Both the position numbers and the translations under genes were made by a program. From NCBI RefSeq assembly GCF_006540085.1, contig NZ_BJOG01000001.1, forward strand, positions 930,001 to 994,000: a stretch of 64,000 nucleotides of DNA, read 5' to 3'. This DNA is from Microbacterium oxydans. GTDB lineage: Bacteria > Actinomycetota > Actinomycetes > Actinomycetales > Microbacteriaceae. Of this stretch, positions 1 to 8,769 are shown piece by piece; within the stretch, counting starts at the first letter, position 1; each line of letters begins with the position of its first letter. Under the pieces are notes generated by a model. That model ran no database searches and was not told the origin of the DNA. It saw only the letters and a program-made list of their open reading frames with translations.

Positions 1-144
1 CCGGACGGCATCATCCCGGCGGTGAAGGGCCTCTTCACCCGGTCGTCGAGCGCCGCCTCGATCCGTGAGGTGACCGCCGGCGAGCTGCTGGAGCAGAACA
101 GGACGCGAACAGCGGATGCCTCGACGAAGGAGACGTCGTCATGA
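1..144 (+). CDS. branched-chain amino acid ABC transporter permease, C-terminal fragment (LivM-like)
   Basis: The window opens inside a frame that runs without a stop to TGA at 142-144 and encodes 47 residues. They are polar (SSSAASIREVTAGELLEQN) and look like the cytoplasmic tail of a permease. The stop overlaps the ATG of the next gene (ATGA at 141-144), so the two are translationally coupled. Because livG and livF follow directly, the fragment is most likely the end of the LivM-type inner membrane permease. No membrane segment is left in the visible part, so the assignment rests on context alone. Confidence 0.6.
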   Translation, partial: PDGIIPAVKGLFTRSSSAASIREVTAGELLEQNRTRTADASTKETSS

Positions 145-920
145 ATGCCCCCACGGCTCAGCACACAGCCGCTCAGCCCACAGCCACGCTCGAGAGCCTC
201 AGCACCGTCGCGATGACGAAGTCGTTCGGCGGCGTCACAGCGGTCGACGGCGCCACGGTCACGTTCCAGGAGGGCAAGGTCAACGGCCTGATCGGGCCGA
301 ACGGCTCCGGGAAGACCACCTTCTTCAACTGCGTGACCGGCATGATCAAGCCGGACTCCGGAGAAGTGCGCTATCGAGGACAGGCGATCACGCGCAAGTC
401 ACCCGACCGCATCGCACGCGCGGGCATCGGGCGCAGCTTCCAGCTGTGCCGGGTGTTCCCCCGCATGACGGTGATGGAGAACCTGCTCGTGGCCGTGCGC
501 AGCACGAGCATCCGTCAGCAGCTGCGCTCGGCCCACGACCCCGATGAGCTGGAGCGGGCGCGCGGTTGGCTGCGGCGCGTCGGCATCGACCACCTCGAGC
601 ACGCCGAGGCGCGCAACCTCAGCTACGGCCAGCAGAAGCTGCTCGAACTGGCCGGCGTGCTCATGGGCGAACCCGACACGATCATGCTCGACGAGCCGGC
701 CGGAGGTGTGAACCCCGCCCTCATCGGACGCATCGCCACCCTGGTGCGCGAGCTCAACGACGAGGGCAAGACGTTCATCATCGTCGAGCACAACATGGAG
801 ATGGTCATGAGCCTGTGCGATCACGTCGTGGTGTTCGACCGCGGTCGCCAGATCGCCGAGGGAACGCCGGAGATCATCCAGCAAGACCCGCGAGTCCTGG
901 AGGCCTACCTTGGAGTCTGA
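141..920 (+). CDS. livG: branched-chain amino acid ABC transporter ATP-binding protein LivG
   Basis: This 259-residue cytoplasmic ATPase energises uptake of leucine, isoleucine, valine or related amides by the LivHM permease. Walker A reads GPNGSGKTT near residue 52, the ABC signature is LSYGQQ, and Walker B is IMLDEP followed by AGGVNP, a pattern typical of LivG rather than LivF. The C-terminal region (ILE/EAYLGV) is also typical of the family. It starts inside the stop codon of the upstream permease and its own stop lies inside the start region of livF, so the three form one operon. The substrate is not decided by sequence; urea and short amide importers share this family. Confidence 0.9.
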   Translation: MNAPTAQHTAAQPTATLESLSTVAMTKSFGGVTAVDGATVTFQEGKVNGLIGPNGSGKTTFFNCVTGMIKPDSGEVRYRGQAITRKSPDRIARAGIGRSFQLCRVFPRMTVMENLLVAVRSTSIRQQLRSAHDPDELERARGWLRRVGIDHLEHAEARNLSYGQQKLLELAGVLMGEPDTIMLDEPAGGVNPALIGRIATLVRELNDEGKTFIIVEHNMEMVMSLCDHVVVFDRGRQIAEGTPEIIQQDPRVLEAYLGV

Positions 921-1662
921 AACGAAGAACCTGCTCGAGCTGCGTGACATCGAGGCGGGCTACGGACGTGCCGCTCTTGTGCTCAGGGGTCTCACGGTCG
1001 AAGTGCCACCGGGATCGGTGGTGTGCCTGGTCGGCCCGAACGGCGCCGGCAAGTCGACCGTGCTCAAGGTGGCCAGCGGCATGCTCAAGCCCCGATCCGG
1101 ACACATCACCGTCGACGGCCGGGACATCACGGGCGAGGGACCGCAGTCGATGCTGCGTCACGGACTCGCGCACGTCTTGCAGGGGCACAGCGTCTTCCGC
1201 GAGATGACGGTCGGCGAGAACGTGATGCTGGGTGCCTTCACCCTGAAGGACCAGAAGGTCATCCAGGAGCGCGTCGAGTTCGTGCAGAACCTCTTCCCCA
1301 TCGTGGGGGAGCGGTGGAAGCAGCTCGCGGGCCTCCTGTCCGGCGGTCAGCAGAAGCAGGTGGAGTTCGCGCGGTCGCTCATGGTCAGCCCCAAGGTGGT
1401 CCTGCTCGATGAGCCGTCGATGGGGCTCGACCCGAAGACGACCGAGAAGGTGTTCGAGCAGATCGTGCGGATGCGCGATGCAGGGACCGCCGTGCTGCTC
1501 GTGGAGCAGAATGCGCGGCGGGCCCTCGAGACCGCCGACATCGGTTGCGTCCTCGACCTCGGTCGGGTGCACATCTCGGGCCCCGCATCCGAGCTGCTCG
1601 CCGACCCGACCCTGGCCGCACTGTATCTCGGCGGCAAACCTTCGGTCGCCGACGCGGGCTGA
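910..1662 (+). CDS. livF: branched-chain amino acid ABC transporter ATP-binding protein LivF
   Basis: This 250-residue ATPase is the second nucleotide-binding subunit of the importer and would pair with LivG. Walker A is GPNGAGKST near residue 42, the signature is LSGGQQKQVEFA, and Walker B is VVLLDEPSMGL, the usual LivF form. The start is TTG at 910, within the last codons of livG, giving MESETKNLLELRD. This overlap implies coupled translation. The gene ends six bases before a perfect hairpin at 1668-1700, so it is the last gene of the operon. Confidence 0.9.
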   Translation: MESETKNLLELRDIEAGYGRAALVLRGLTVEVPPGSVVCLVGPNGAGKSTVLKVASGMLKPRSGHITVDGRDITGEGPQSMLRHGLAHVLQGHSVFREMTVGENVMLGAFTLKDQKVIQERVEFVQNLFPIVGERWKQLAGLLSGGQQKQVEFARSLMVSPKVVLLDEPSMGLDPKTTEKVFEQIVRMRDAGTAVLLVEQNARRALETADIGCVLDLGRVHISGPASELLADPTLAALYLGGKPSVADAG

Positions 1663-1667
1663 TCCTC

Positions 1668-1703
1668 GGCGGAAGGAGGCAGTCGCTGCCTCCTTCCGCC
1701 TTT
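1668..1703 (+). terminator. intrinsic-type terminator after livF
   Basis: A perfect 15-bp inverted repeat (1668-1682 with 1686-1700, arm GGCGGAAGGAGGCAG) with a 3-base loop TCG is followed by TTT. It lies just after the livF stop and separates the importer operon from the secreted enzyme gene. Confidence 0.85.
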
Positions 1704-1715
1704 CACGTCCATTCG

Positions 1716-1741
1716 GCGAAAGCGCTTGCGAGAGCGCTTCC
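1716..1741 (+). promoter_or_regulatory. possible LacI-type operator pair before the secreted sugar dehydrogenase
   Basis: The core AGCGCTT occurs twice, at 1721-1727 and 1733-1739, spaced 12 bases apart. The first copy sits in CGAAAGCGCTTGCG, which resembles operators bound by LacI/CcpA-family carbohydrate repressors (consensus around AANCGNTT). It is about 110 bases before the start of the next gene. No LacI-family gene is visible in the window, so the regulator would be encoded elsewhere. Confidence 0.45.
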
Positions 1742-1851
1742 GCCCTGAGCTGCAGTACCGCTTCACGTCTTCCCCGCTGCAGTGCCGCCCCGGGGAAGGG
1801 GCACGAACCATCGGCACGACACCGCACGACGACGACGTTGAGAGGTTTCTG

Positions 1852-4800
1852 ATGCACGAACGAATCATGCGACCCGCAAGCTCGAGCACCCGGTCGGCGG
1901 CACCACCCCCTCGATCCTTCGGGGTGCGACGAACAGGTGCGCTGGTCGCTGCAGCGGCCGTCGTCGGAGCCCTGCTGACCGCGACGCCCGCTGCCGCAGC
2001 GGAGCCTTTCACCGAGCTGATCGATTTCGAGACGTACGAGCGCGTGGCGCTGAACGGCCAGGACGGATGGGCGGCGTCGGGCGCCCCTCGCGTGATCGCC
2101 GACCCGTTGAACGGCAACAATCAGGTCGTCGAGTCCGTCGGGGGAGGGCAGCAGTCGTACCGCGCCATCCCCGCCATCGCGGAGGGAGACACCGGCACGC
2201 TGTTCTTCCGGTTCCTGCGCACCGGCAGCGTCGACACCTCGTTCGGACTCACCGACGTGGATGCCCCGAACGACTACGCGCACAGCCGGGCCTATGTGAA
2301 CAACCAGAACGACGACGTGCTGCGCGTACGCGACGGCGGCGCCTTCAAGCCCGCCGGCGTGTGGTCGAAGGACGCCTGGCAGTGCGTGTGGATCGTCGCC
2401 GACAACGCGACCGACAAGGTCACCGTGTACAGCCAGGGTGGCGCGTACGAGGAGCAGACCCGCCTCCCGGAGGGGACAGAGCAGCAGTTCGGCTTCCGGC
2501 AGGCCGTGAACGGCGCGCTCGACCGGTTCTTCTGGAAGAACGGCGCCACGAGCACGGGGCGCCTGCTCCTCGACGATGTCGCGGTCGACAACACCGGGGA
2601 GAACCTCGCGATCGCGACGGGCAACCCCGGCGACTGCGCGCCCGGCGACACGGCGAGCGAGCCGCTGCTCAACCCGCTTCCCGACCCCGCACTCGCCGAC
2701 CTCGGCATCGAGGTGACCGAGCTCGCGCAGCTGCCGAAGTCGCAGACGACGCCGGCCACGCAGGACCAGCGCCTGGTGCGCCACAACCGCATCACGCACC
2801 TCGATGAGGTGCCGGACGACTCCGGTCGGCTGATGGTCCCCGACAACAACGACATCCTCTACCTGGTCGACAAGGAATCGGGCGAGTACGTGCCGTACCT
2901 CAACGTCCGCAACGAGTTCATCGACAACTTCCACAACAGCGCGGGGCTCGGAACGGGTCTCGGATCCGCCGAGTTCCACCCCGACTTCGCCGAGAACGGG
3001 CTGTTCTACACCGTTCACACCGAGGGCGGCACGGCGCTGACCGAAGACACCCCCGACTTCCCGGCCTTCGGCACCACGGCATTCCACAGTGTGATCACCG
3101 AATGGAAGGCGAGCGATCCCTCCGCTGAGACCTTCTCGGGAACGCACCGCGAGGTCATGCGGATCCCCTTCGCCGGACGCGTGCACACCGTGCAGCAGAT
3201 CGCGTTCAACCCGACCGTTTCCGCGGGCGACGTCGACTACGGCAACCTGTACATCCTCGTCGGCGACGGCGGCAACGGCGTGGGCAACGGCAATCCGCAG
3301 GACCTGGCGACGCCGCAGGGGAAGATCCTGCGCGTGAATCCGACAGGCGACGACAGCGAGAACGGCGAGTACGGCGTGCCGGGGGACAACCCGTTCGTCG
3401 ACGAGGACGGTGCTCTTCCCGAGATCTACGCCGTCGGCATGCGCGACCCGCACCGCATCAGCTGGGACGCGGAGGGCGACCACACCATGTATCTCGCGCA
3501 CATCGGCGAATGGCAGGTCGAGTCGATCTATGCCGTCGAACCGGGAGACAACTTCGGCTGGTCGGTGCGCGAAGGCTCGTTCCTGGCGGAGAATCGACAG
3601 ATCTTCCCGCTGCCGGAGGACGATGCCGAGAACGGCTTCACCTACCCGGTGGCCGCCTACGACCACAACCGCGACCCCGGTCAGACCGGCGATGCGGGAG
3701 TGGCCGTGAACGGCGGATTCGTCTACCGCGGCGAGATTCCCGAGCTGCAGGGGCGCTACCTCTTCACCGATCTGGTGCGCGGCTGGGTGCTGTCCACCGA
3801 TGCGGAGGAGATGGTGCGAGGTGACGGGGACATCGCCGACCTCGCCACGATCGAGGAGCTGCGGGTCTTCGCCGACGGCGTCGAGACCACGTTCCAGGAG
3901 CTGGTGGGCGACAAGCGTGTCGACCTGCGGTTCGGCTCCGATGCCGACGGCGAGCTCTACCTGGTGTCGAAGGCGAACGGGAAGATCTGGAAGGTGACGG
4001 GTGCGCGTTCGGTCGATGAGCCGGCCAACCCGTTCGTCCTCCCGGCGCTCGCGCCGAACCTCGTCACGCATCACGACTTCGATCACCCGGATGCCGCGAA
4101 GCCGACGGTCGAGCTCGACCAGGGACGCTCCGGCACCCCCATCTCGCTGATCAACGGCGGGGTGGAGATGCGGGTCGCGGATCGCGCCTACCCGGGTGCG
4201 GGCGAGGCGCTGCAGACGCAGCAGATGAGTCCGCGCACCGCCTCGAACGACGACTGGAAGGCGGGCATCTACGACGCGAAGGGTGTGGAGTCGCTCGACC
4301 GATTCGCCGATACCGACAAGGCGTCCGTCATGGGCTGGTTCAAACCGACCGGTGACCACCCGGCCCTGAACTCGGGGACCGCGAATCCCGACGACGTGTA
4401 CAACGCCATCGGCCTCGCGGGCGTGCTCACCGGCACCTCCGACGGACATGCCGTGCGGGCGCTGCTCGAGGTCATCACCGTCGACGGCGAACTCAAGCTC
4501 GTGGCACTCGGGCGCCGCGTCGACGGTGCCGGCTCCTGGACGTTCGCGGCTGACCTGCCCTGGAACGAGATCCTCAAGAAGGGGCAGTGGGTGCATCTCG
4601 CCGCGACCTTCGACTTCGCCGCGGGTGAGATGAAGCTGTTCATGAACGGCGAGGAACTCGCGGGGAAGTACACCGCGGCGAATCCGTGGGGAGAGGGGTC
4701 CACGTCAGACACCGCGCCGGCCGGCATCAAGATCGGCGGGAGCTTCCCGCAGAACACGAAGGAGGCCAACCCGTTCAACGGACGGATGGATGACATCATG

Positions 4801-6042
4801 CTGCTCGACACGGTGCCGACGCCGGAACAGGTCGCCGCGCAGTACGCGCTGTACGCGGTGCCGCCCGTCGTGCCGCCGGCCCCGCCCGCGTGCATTCCGG
4901 ACGGGGAGACCCTCACCGATGTGATGGCGAAGGACGACTGGGCGCCGCGGACTCCGGCGAAGTGGAGTTTCCCCGGTGACGAGGTCGTGCTCACCGAGGC
5001 GGGAACCAACCCGAACGACGGGATCCGCCGACCGTTCGAGTACGCCGTGCTCACGCAGGGTGAAGAGCTCGGCTCGTTCGACCTCACCGGGCAGGTGCGG
5101 CTGGACGAGAAGGCATCGGTCAACAACCGCGACGTCATCATCGTCTTCGGGTGGAAGTCGGACACGGAGTACTACTACGCGCACCTCTCGCAGGACAACT
5201 CGATCTACCCGCACAACGGCATCTTCAAGGTGGACAAGGCCGACCGCGAGCGGATCGACGACCAGTGGGACGGCACTGTCGGTGCACCCCCGGCGGTCAC
5301 CGACGAGGAATGGCACGACGTGCGCGTGCTCCGTTGTGCCGACAGCGGCGACATCGCCGTCTACGTCGACGGGCTCGACACCCCGCTGATGACCGCGAAC
5401 GACAAGACCTTCCCCGAGGGGCGGGTGGGCTTCGGCTCGTTCGACAACTTCGGGCGTCTTCGCGACCTCTCGGTCACGGCCGCTGCCGAGGACACCACCG
5501 CACCCGTCGCGACCGTCAAGAGCGGGTCCGACTTCACGGTCGGACGTGACGGCGTCTACAGCAAGGTGTCGTTCAAGCTCCAGGACGCCGGCAAGATCGA
5601 TCGGCTGACGCTCAACGGCGTCGAGAAGGATCTGACGAACGATGTCTGGTCCGACCTGAACGGCGTCGTGCCAGGCGCGTTCGGCGCAGTGGAAGGGTCC
5701 AACACGCTCGTTGTGTACGACGTGGCCGGCAACACGACCACCGTGAACTTCACGCTCGATGTCACCGCCCCCACGGTCACGGTCAAGGACGGCGGACAGT
5801 TCACCGTCGGGGCCGACGGCGCCCACAGTCTGGTGTCGTACAAGCTTCACGACGCGGGCAAGGTGGATCGACTGACCCTCAACGGGGTGGCGAAGGATCT
5901 GACGGACAACGTCTGGTCCGACCTCAACTTCGTGAAGCCCGGAGCCTTCGGAGCCGTCGCCGGGGCGAACACCCTGGTCGTGTACGACGTCGCGGGAAAC
6001 GCCGCGACCGTCCCGTTCACGCTCACGGCCGCAGCCGGATAG
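1852..6042 (+). CDS. secreted PQQ-dependent sugar dehydrogenase-like multidomain protein
   Basis: The 1396-residue product begins at ATG 1852, chosen because GAGAGG lies upstream and it gives a clean signal peptide (RR, then a hydrophobic stretch ending ATPAAAAEP near residue 45). Residues about 45-270 look like a concanavalin-type beta-sandwich. Residues about 283-720 resemble the glucose/sorbosone dehydrogenase beta-propeller (VGDGGNG, GKILRVNP, VGMRDPHRISWD, GDNFGWS). A LamG-like domain follows (about 740-1000), then a sandwich like those of keto-disaccharide hydrolases (about 1010-1210). Two tandem repeats of about 85 residues, each containing DRLTLNGV and NTLVVYDVAGN, close the protein. 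It is probably exported and acts on polysaccharide or sugars; whether it binds PQQ cannot be told. Confidence 0.8.
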   Translation: MHERIMRPASSSTRSAAPPPRSFGVRRTGALVAAAAVVGALLTATPAAAAEPFTELIDFETYERVALNGQDGWAASGAPRVIADPLNGNNQVVESVGGGQQSYRAIPAIAEGDTGTLFFRFLRTGSVDTSFGLTDVDAPNDYAHSRAYVNNQNDDVLRVRDGGAFKPAGVWSKDAWQCVWIVADNATDKVTVYSQGGAYEEQTRLPEGTEQQFGFRQAVNGALDRFFWKNGATSTGRLLLDDVAVDNTGENLAIATGNPGDCAPGDTASEPLLNPLPDPALADLGIEVTELAQLPKSQTTPATQDQRLVRHNRITHLDEVPDDSGRLMVPDNNDILYLVDKESGEYVPYLNVRNEFIDNFHNSAGLGTGLGSAEFHPDFAENGLFYTVHTEGGTALTEDTPDFPAFGTTAFHSVITEWKASDPSAETFSGTHREVMRIPFAGRVHTVQQIAFNPTVSAGDVDYGNLYILVGDGGNGVGNGNPQDLATPQGKILRVNPTGDDSENGEYGVPGDNPFVDEDGALPEIYAVGMRDPHRISWDAEGDHTMYLAHIGEWQVESIYAVEPGDNFGWSVREGSFLAENRQIFPLPEDDAENGFTYPVAAYDHNRDPGQTGDAGVAVNGGFVYRGEIPELQGRYLFTDLVRGWVLSTDAEEMVRGDGDIADLATIEELRVFADGVETTFQELVGDKRVDLRFGSDADGELYLVSKANGKIWKVTGARSVDEPANPFVLPALAPNLVTHHDFDHPDAAKPTVELDQGRSGTPISLINGGVEMRVADRAYPGAGEALQTQQMSPRTASNDDWKAGIYDAKGVESLDRFADTDKASVMGWFKPTGDHPALNSGTANPDDVYNAIGLAGVLTGTSDGHAVRALLEVITVDGELKLVALGRRVDGAGSWTFAADLPWNEILKKGQWVHLAATFDFAAGEMKLFMNGEELAGKYTAANPWGEGSTSDTAPAGIKIGGSFPQNTKEANPFNGRMDDIMLLDTVPTPEQVAAQYALYAVPPVVPPAPPACIPDGETLTDVMAKDDWAPRTPAKWSFPGDEVVLTEAGTNPNDGIRRPFEYAVLTQGEELGSFDLTGQVRLDEKASVNNRDVIIVFGWKSDTEYYYAHLSQDNSIYPHNGIFKVDKADRERIDDQWDGTVGAPPAVTDEEWHDVRVLRCADSGDIAVYVDGLDTPLMTANDKTFPEGRVGFGSFDNFGRLRDLSVTAAAEDTTAPVATVKSGSDFTVGRDGVYSKVSFKLQDAGKIDRLTLNGVEKDLTNDVWSDLNGVVPGAFGAVEGSNTLVVYDVAGNTTTVNFTLDVTAPTVTVKDGGQFTVGADGAHSLVSYKLHDAGKVDRLTLNGVAKDLTDNVWSDLNFVKPGAFGAVAGANTLVVYDVAGNAATVPFTLTAAAG

Positions 6043-6077
6043 CGGGCGTCCGGACAGTAGCAGTCCGGACAGCGGCA

Positions 6078-6116
6078 GTGGAGACTCGAGCCGGCGCCGC
6101 CGGCTCGAGTCTCCAC
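6078..6116 (+). terminator. long perfect hairpin after the sugar dehydrogenase gene
   Basis: An 18-bp perfect inverted repeat (6078-6095 with 6099-6116, arm starting GTGGAGACTCGAG) closes on a 3-base loop GCC. There is no T-run, which is common for actinobacterial terminators. It lies between two genes on the same strand. Confidence 0.75.
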
Positions 6117-6178
6117 GCGCTCCGTCCTCGATAGCATGGCCGTTCCCCCTTTCGCACGGCACACGAGGATGGTTCTGC

Positions 6179-7477
6179 GTGGCATCTCGGCTTTCGGAGA
6201 CCGCGGAATCGTCGAGCAGACCGCTGTCCGCGTCGCGCTACATCCTCCGCTCCCGGCTCCTGCGCGGAGTCTTCATCAGCCTGGTCATCTCCGGTATCGG
6301 GATCTCCGTCACCGTCCCGCAGATCACGCTGTTCCTCGTGGGAGAGCTGCATCTGTCCACGGCTCAGGCCGGCCTCTACTTCCTGACCAACCTCACCGCG
6401 CCGATCGCCGGATACCTCGTGGGCTCACTGTCCGACCGCGCCGGCTCGCGACTGCTGGTCTTCCGGCTCTCCGCCATCGCGGGGTTCCTCGGATGGGTCC
6501 TGATGGCGGTCGCCATGCAGGCGTGGATGCCGTTCGCCATCAACATGCTGCTGCTGAGCACAGCCGGAGCGGGGGCGGCGCAGTTGCAGGCCGCGGTGCG
6601 GGACGAGCTCAACCGCAGGCCGACGCCCGCCGACAACGAGGTCGTCGCCGTGATGCGGATGGCCATGGCGTTCGGGTGGATCGTCGGGCCGGTCATCGGC
6701 GCCGTCCTTGGCGCTGTCATCGGTCTGCGTCCCCTGCTGCTCGTGACCGGCCTCTGCGTGCTGCTCTCGCTCGTGCCCCTCATCGGTGTGAAGTCCGACT
6801 CGGCCGCGGCACGGCGGGCGCTGTCCACGCCGATCCGTGAGCCAGGCCAGGCCGTCTCCTCGCCCACCGAGCCGCCCGTTCCGCACCCGCGCTCCATGTT
6901 GCCGCTCCTGGTCTTCACCGCGATCTACGTGCTCATCATGTGCGGTGAGACCGTGAAGCTCGCCTACCTGCCGCTGTACATGGACGGCGAGCTGCGCGTC
7001 GACGCCGGCGTGCGGGGGGCGATCATCGGCTTCCAGCCCCTCGTCGAGCTCCTCCTCATGCCGTTCGCCGCACGACTCGCGACACGCTTCGGCCTCGCCC
7101 GCGTGCTCACGGCCGGTGCGCTGATGGCGGTCGCCGCGCACATCTCCTATGCCGCGGCGGGCCAGATCACGCCGCACATCGTCCCGCTCATCGTGGGGCA
7201 GGTGCTGATGGCAGGAGTGATCGCCACCTTCGGAGTGCTGGGCATCACCGTGGCCCAACGCCTCGTCCCCACCCGCGTCGGCATGGCCACGAGCGTCTTC
7301 ATGAGCTCCTATGCGATCAACGCCGCCGTCGGAGGCTTCGTGGGAAGCATCGGCTCGCTGTGGCTCGGCCTTCCCCAGTTGTTCTGGATCCCCGCCGCGA
7401 TCTCCGCCGTCGGGGGCGTCGCGCTGCTCATCCTGAACTCCCGCGTTCCGCTCGATCCACCCGCACGCGACCACTGA
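6179..7477 (+). CDS. MFS transporter, sugar-efflux (Set) type
   Basis: The 432-residue protein has about 12 hydrophobic segments and the MFS loop motif GSLSDRAGSR after the second segment. The start (SRLLRGVFISLVISGIGISV, with GELHLSTAQAGLYF) resembles the sugar efflux transporter branch (SetA-like), which exports glycosides or sugar analogues; substrate specificity is an inference. The start is GTG at 6179 preceded by GAGG. It stands alone between a terminator hairpin and the convergent LytR gene. Confidence 0.8.
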   Translation: MASRLSETAESSSRPLSASRYILRSRLLRGVFISLVISGIGISVTVPQITLFLVGELHLSTAQAGLYFLTNLTAPIAGYLVGSLSDRAGSRLLVFRLSAIAGFLGWVLMAVAMQAWMPFAINMLLLSTAGAGAAQLQAAVRDELNRRPTPADNEVVAVMRMAMAFGWIVGPVIGAVLGAVIGLRPLLLVTGLCVLLSLVPLIGVKSDSAAARRALSTPIREPGQAVSSPTEPPVPHPRSMLPLLVFTAIYVLIMCGETVKLAYLPLYMDGELRVDAGVRGAIIGFQPLVELLLMPFAARLATRFGLARVLTAGALMAVAAHISYAAAGQITPHIVPLIVGQVLMAGVIATFGVLGITVAQRLVPTRVGMATSVFMSSYAINAAVGGFVGSIGSLWLGLPQLFWIPAAISAVGGVALLILNSRVPLDPPARDH

Positions 7478-7492
7478 CCAGTCGCGTAGCCG

Positions 7493-8710
7493 CTACCCGG
7501 CGTTCGGACGCACGCAGGTGTCCTGGGCCGCGCTCTGCCCGTCGACGTTCGACGGCAGGGTGTTCGCATCGGGCTGTGTCGTATCGGGCTGTGTCGTCTC
7601 CGGTGGCGTCGTCTCCGCGCCCTCGGAGTCGTCGGACGGCGGGGTAGCCGGCGGGGAGAGCTCGCTGCCACGGCCGGTGTGGTCGGAGCTGATGCTCACC
7701 GTCTCACCGGAGATCACCCGCTCCATCAGCGCGGCGGCCGACTGCTCGTCGGGGACGACGCGGTCACCCGCGGGAAGGTGCGGGTACGACACGAACGCGA
7801 TGTTCTCGAGCGGCAGGTCGCTGAACACCTTCGCCATCGAGGCGAGCGTGCCGAGGTCGGCGAGCGGGGTCGACAGCGTCATGTTCCTGGTCGCCGCGTC
7901 GGCGATGCCGTACAGCTTCACCGGGTCGGTCAGGGTCGACTGGTCACGGAGCGTCCGCACGAGCGAGGAGAGGAACACCTGCTGGGTCGAGATGCGAGCC
8001 AGGTCACTCCCGTCCCCGATGCCGTAGCGGGAACGCAGAAGCGCCAGGGCCTGCTCGCCGCTGAGGTCGTAGGTCCCGGCCTCGGGGATCTCCAGTCCGG
8101 AGTGGCGATCGTGGACGGGGCCGGCGAAGCAGATCGGCACGCCGCCGACGGCGTTGGAGGCATCGATCACCCCCGTGAAGCTGATCTCCGCCGCGTAGGC
8201 GAGATCGATACCGGTGAGGGCCGTGACCGTCGAGGCGACGCAGCCCAGCCCGCCGCGGGAGAGCGACTCGTTGAACTGCACCCGGTGCCCCGCAGCCCAC
8301 GTCTTCCCGGTGTCGGGATCGCTGCAGGAGGGCATGTCGACGAGCAGGTCGCGGGGGAAGGAGATCACGGTCGCCGCGTCGTGAGCGTCGTTCACGTGCA
8401 GCAGCAGGGTGACGTCGTTCCGGCTGCCTTCGACGTCTCCGCCCTCTCCGTACTGGGCTCCCTGCCCCGCGCGGCCGTCCGAGCCGACGAGCAGCACATC
8501 GAATGCGCCGTCGAAATCCGCCACGACGGGAGGCTCATCCGTACGGGCGGGGTGCAGTTCGACCGTGGTGACGTTCTGGGACAGCCGGAGCGCCGCGACG
8601 GCCACCGTGCCCCCGCCGATGACCAGGACCGCGACGGCGGCCAGGGTGAGGAAGCGCCGGAGGCGCCTCCGGCGCCGTCGGCTCGGAGCTGGAAGCGGGG
8701 GAAGACTCAT
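7493..8710 (-). CDS. LytR-CpsA-Psr family protein, envelope glycopolymer ligase
   Basis: The 405-residue protein has an arginine-rich N-terminus, one membrane anchor (about residues 20-42) and an extracytoplasmic LCP domain. Visible family marks are VLLVGSDGR, the RNDVTLLLHVN strand and ISFPRDLLVDMP. LCP enzymes transfer undecaprenyl-linked teichoic acid, arabinogalactan or capsule chains onto peptidoglycan. The C-terminal 50 residues are low-complexity (SDDSEGAETTPPETTQPDTT). It follows the histidine kinase on the same strand after about 60 bases, so it is probably in or controlled by that two-component operon. Confidence 0.88.
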   Translation of the reverse strand: MSLPPLPAPSRRRRRRLRRFLTLAAVAVLVIGGGTVAVAALRLSQNVTTVELHPARTDEPPVVADFDGAFDVLLVGSDGRAGQGAQYGEGGDVEGSRNDVTLLLHVNDAHDAATVISFPRDLLVDMPSCSDPDTGKTWAAGHRVQFNESLSRGGLGCVASTVTALTGIDLAYAAEISFTGVIDASNAVGGVPICFAGPVHDRHSGLEIPEAGTYDLSGEQALALLRSRYGIGDGSDLARISTQQVFLSSLVRTLRDQSTLTDPVKLYGIADAATRNMTLSTPLADLGTLASMAKVFSDLPLENIAFVSYPHLPAGDRVVPDEQSAAALMERVISGETVSISSDHTGRGSELSPPATPPSDDSEGAETTPPETTQPDTTQPDANTLPSNVDGQSAAQDTCVRPNAG

Positions 8711-8769
8711 GGGGAAGACCTCTCGGCATCGGCGAGCAGCCAGTGTCGAGCACGAATGTCACACGAGTG

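Noticed and set aside
874-4596. A long minus-strand open frame of about 1240 codons across livF and the sugar dehydrogenase
   Set aside because: It is antisense to two well-supported genes, has histidine- and arginine-rich composition without any domain, and is typical of shadow frames in high-GC DNA.
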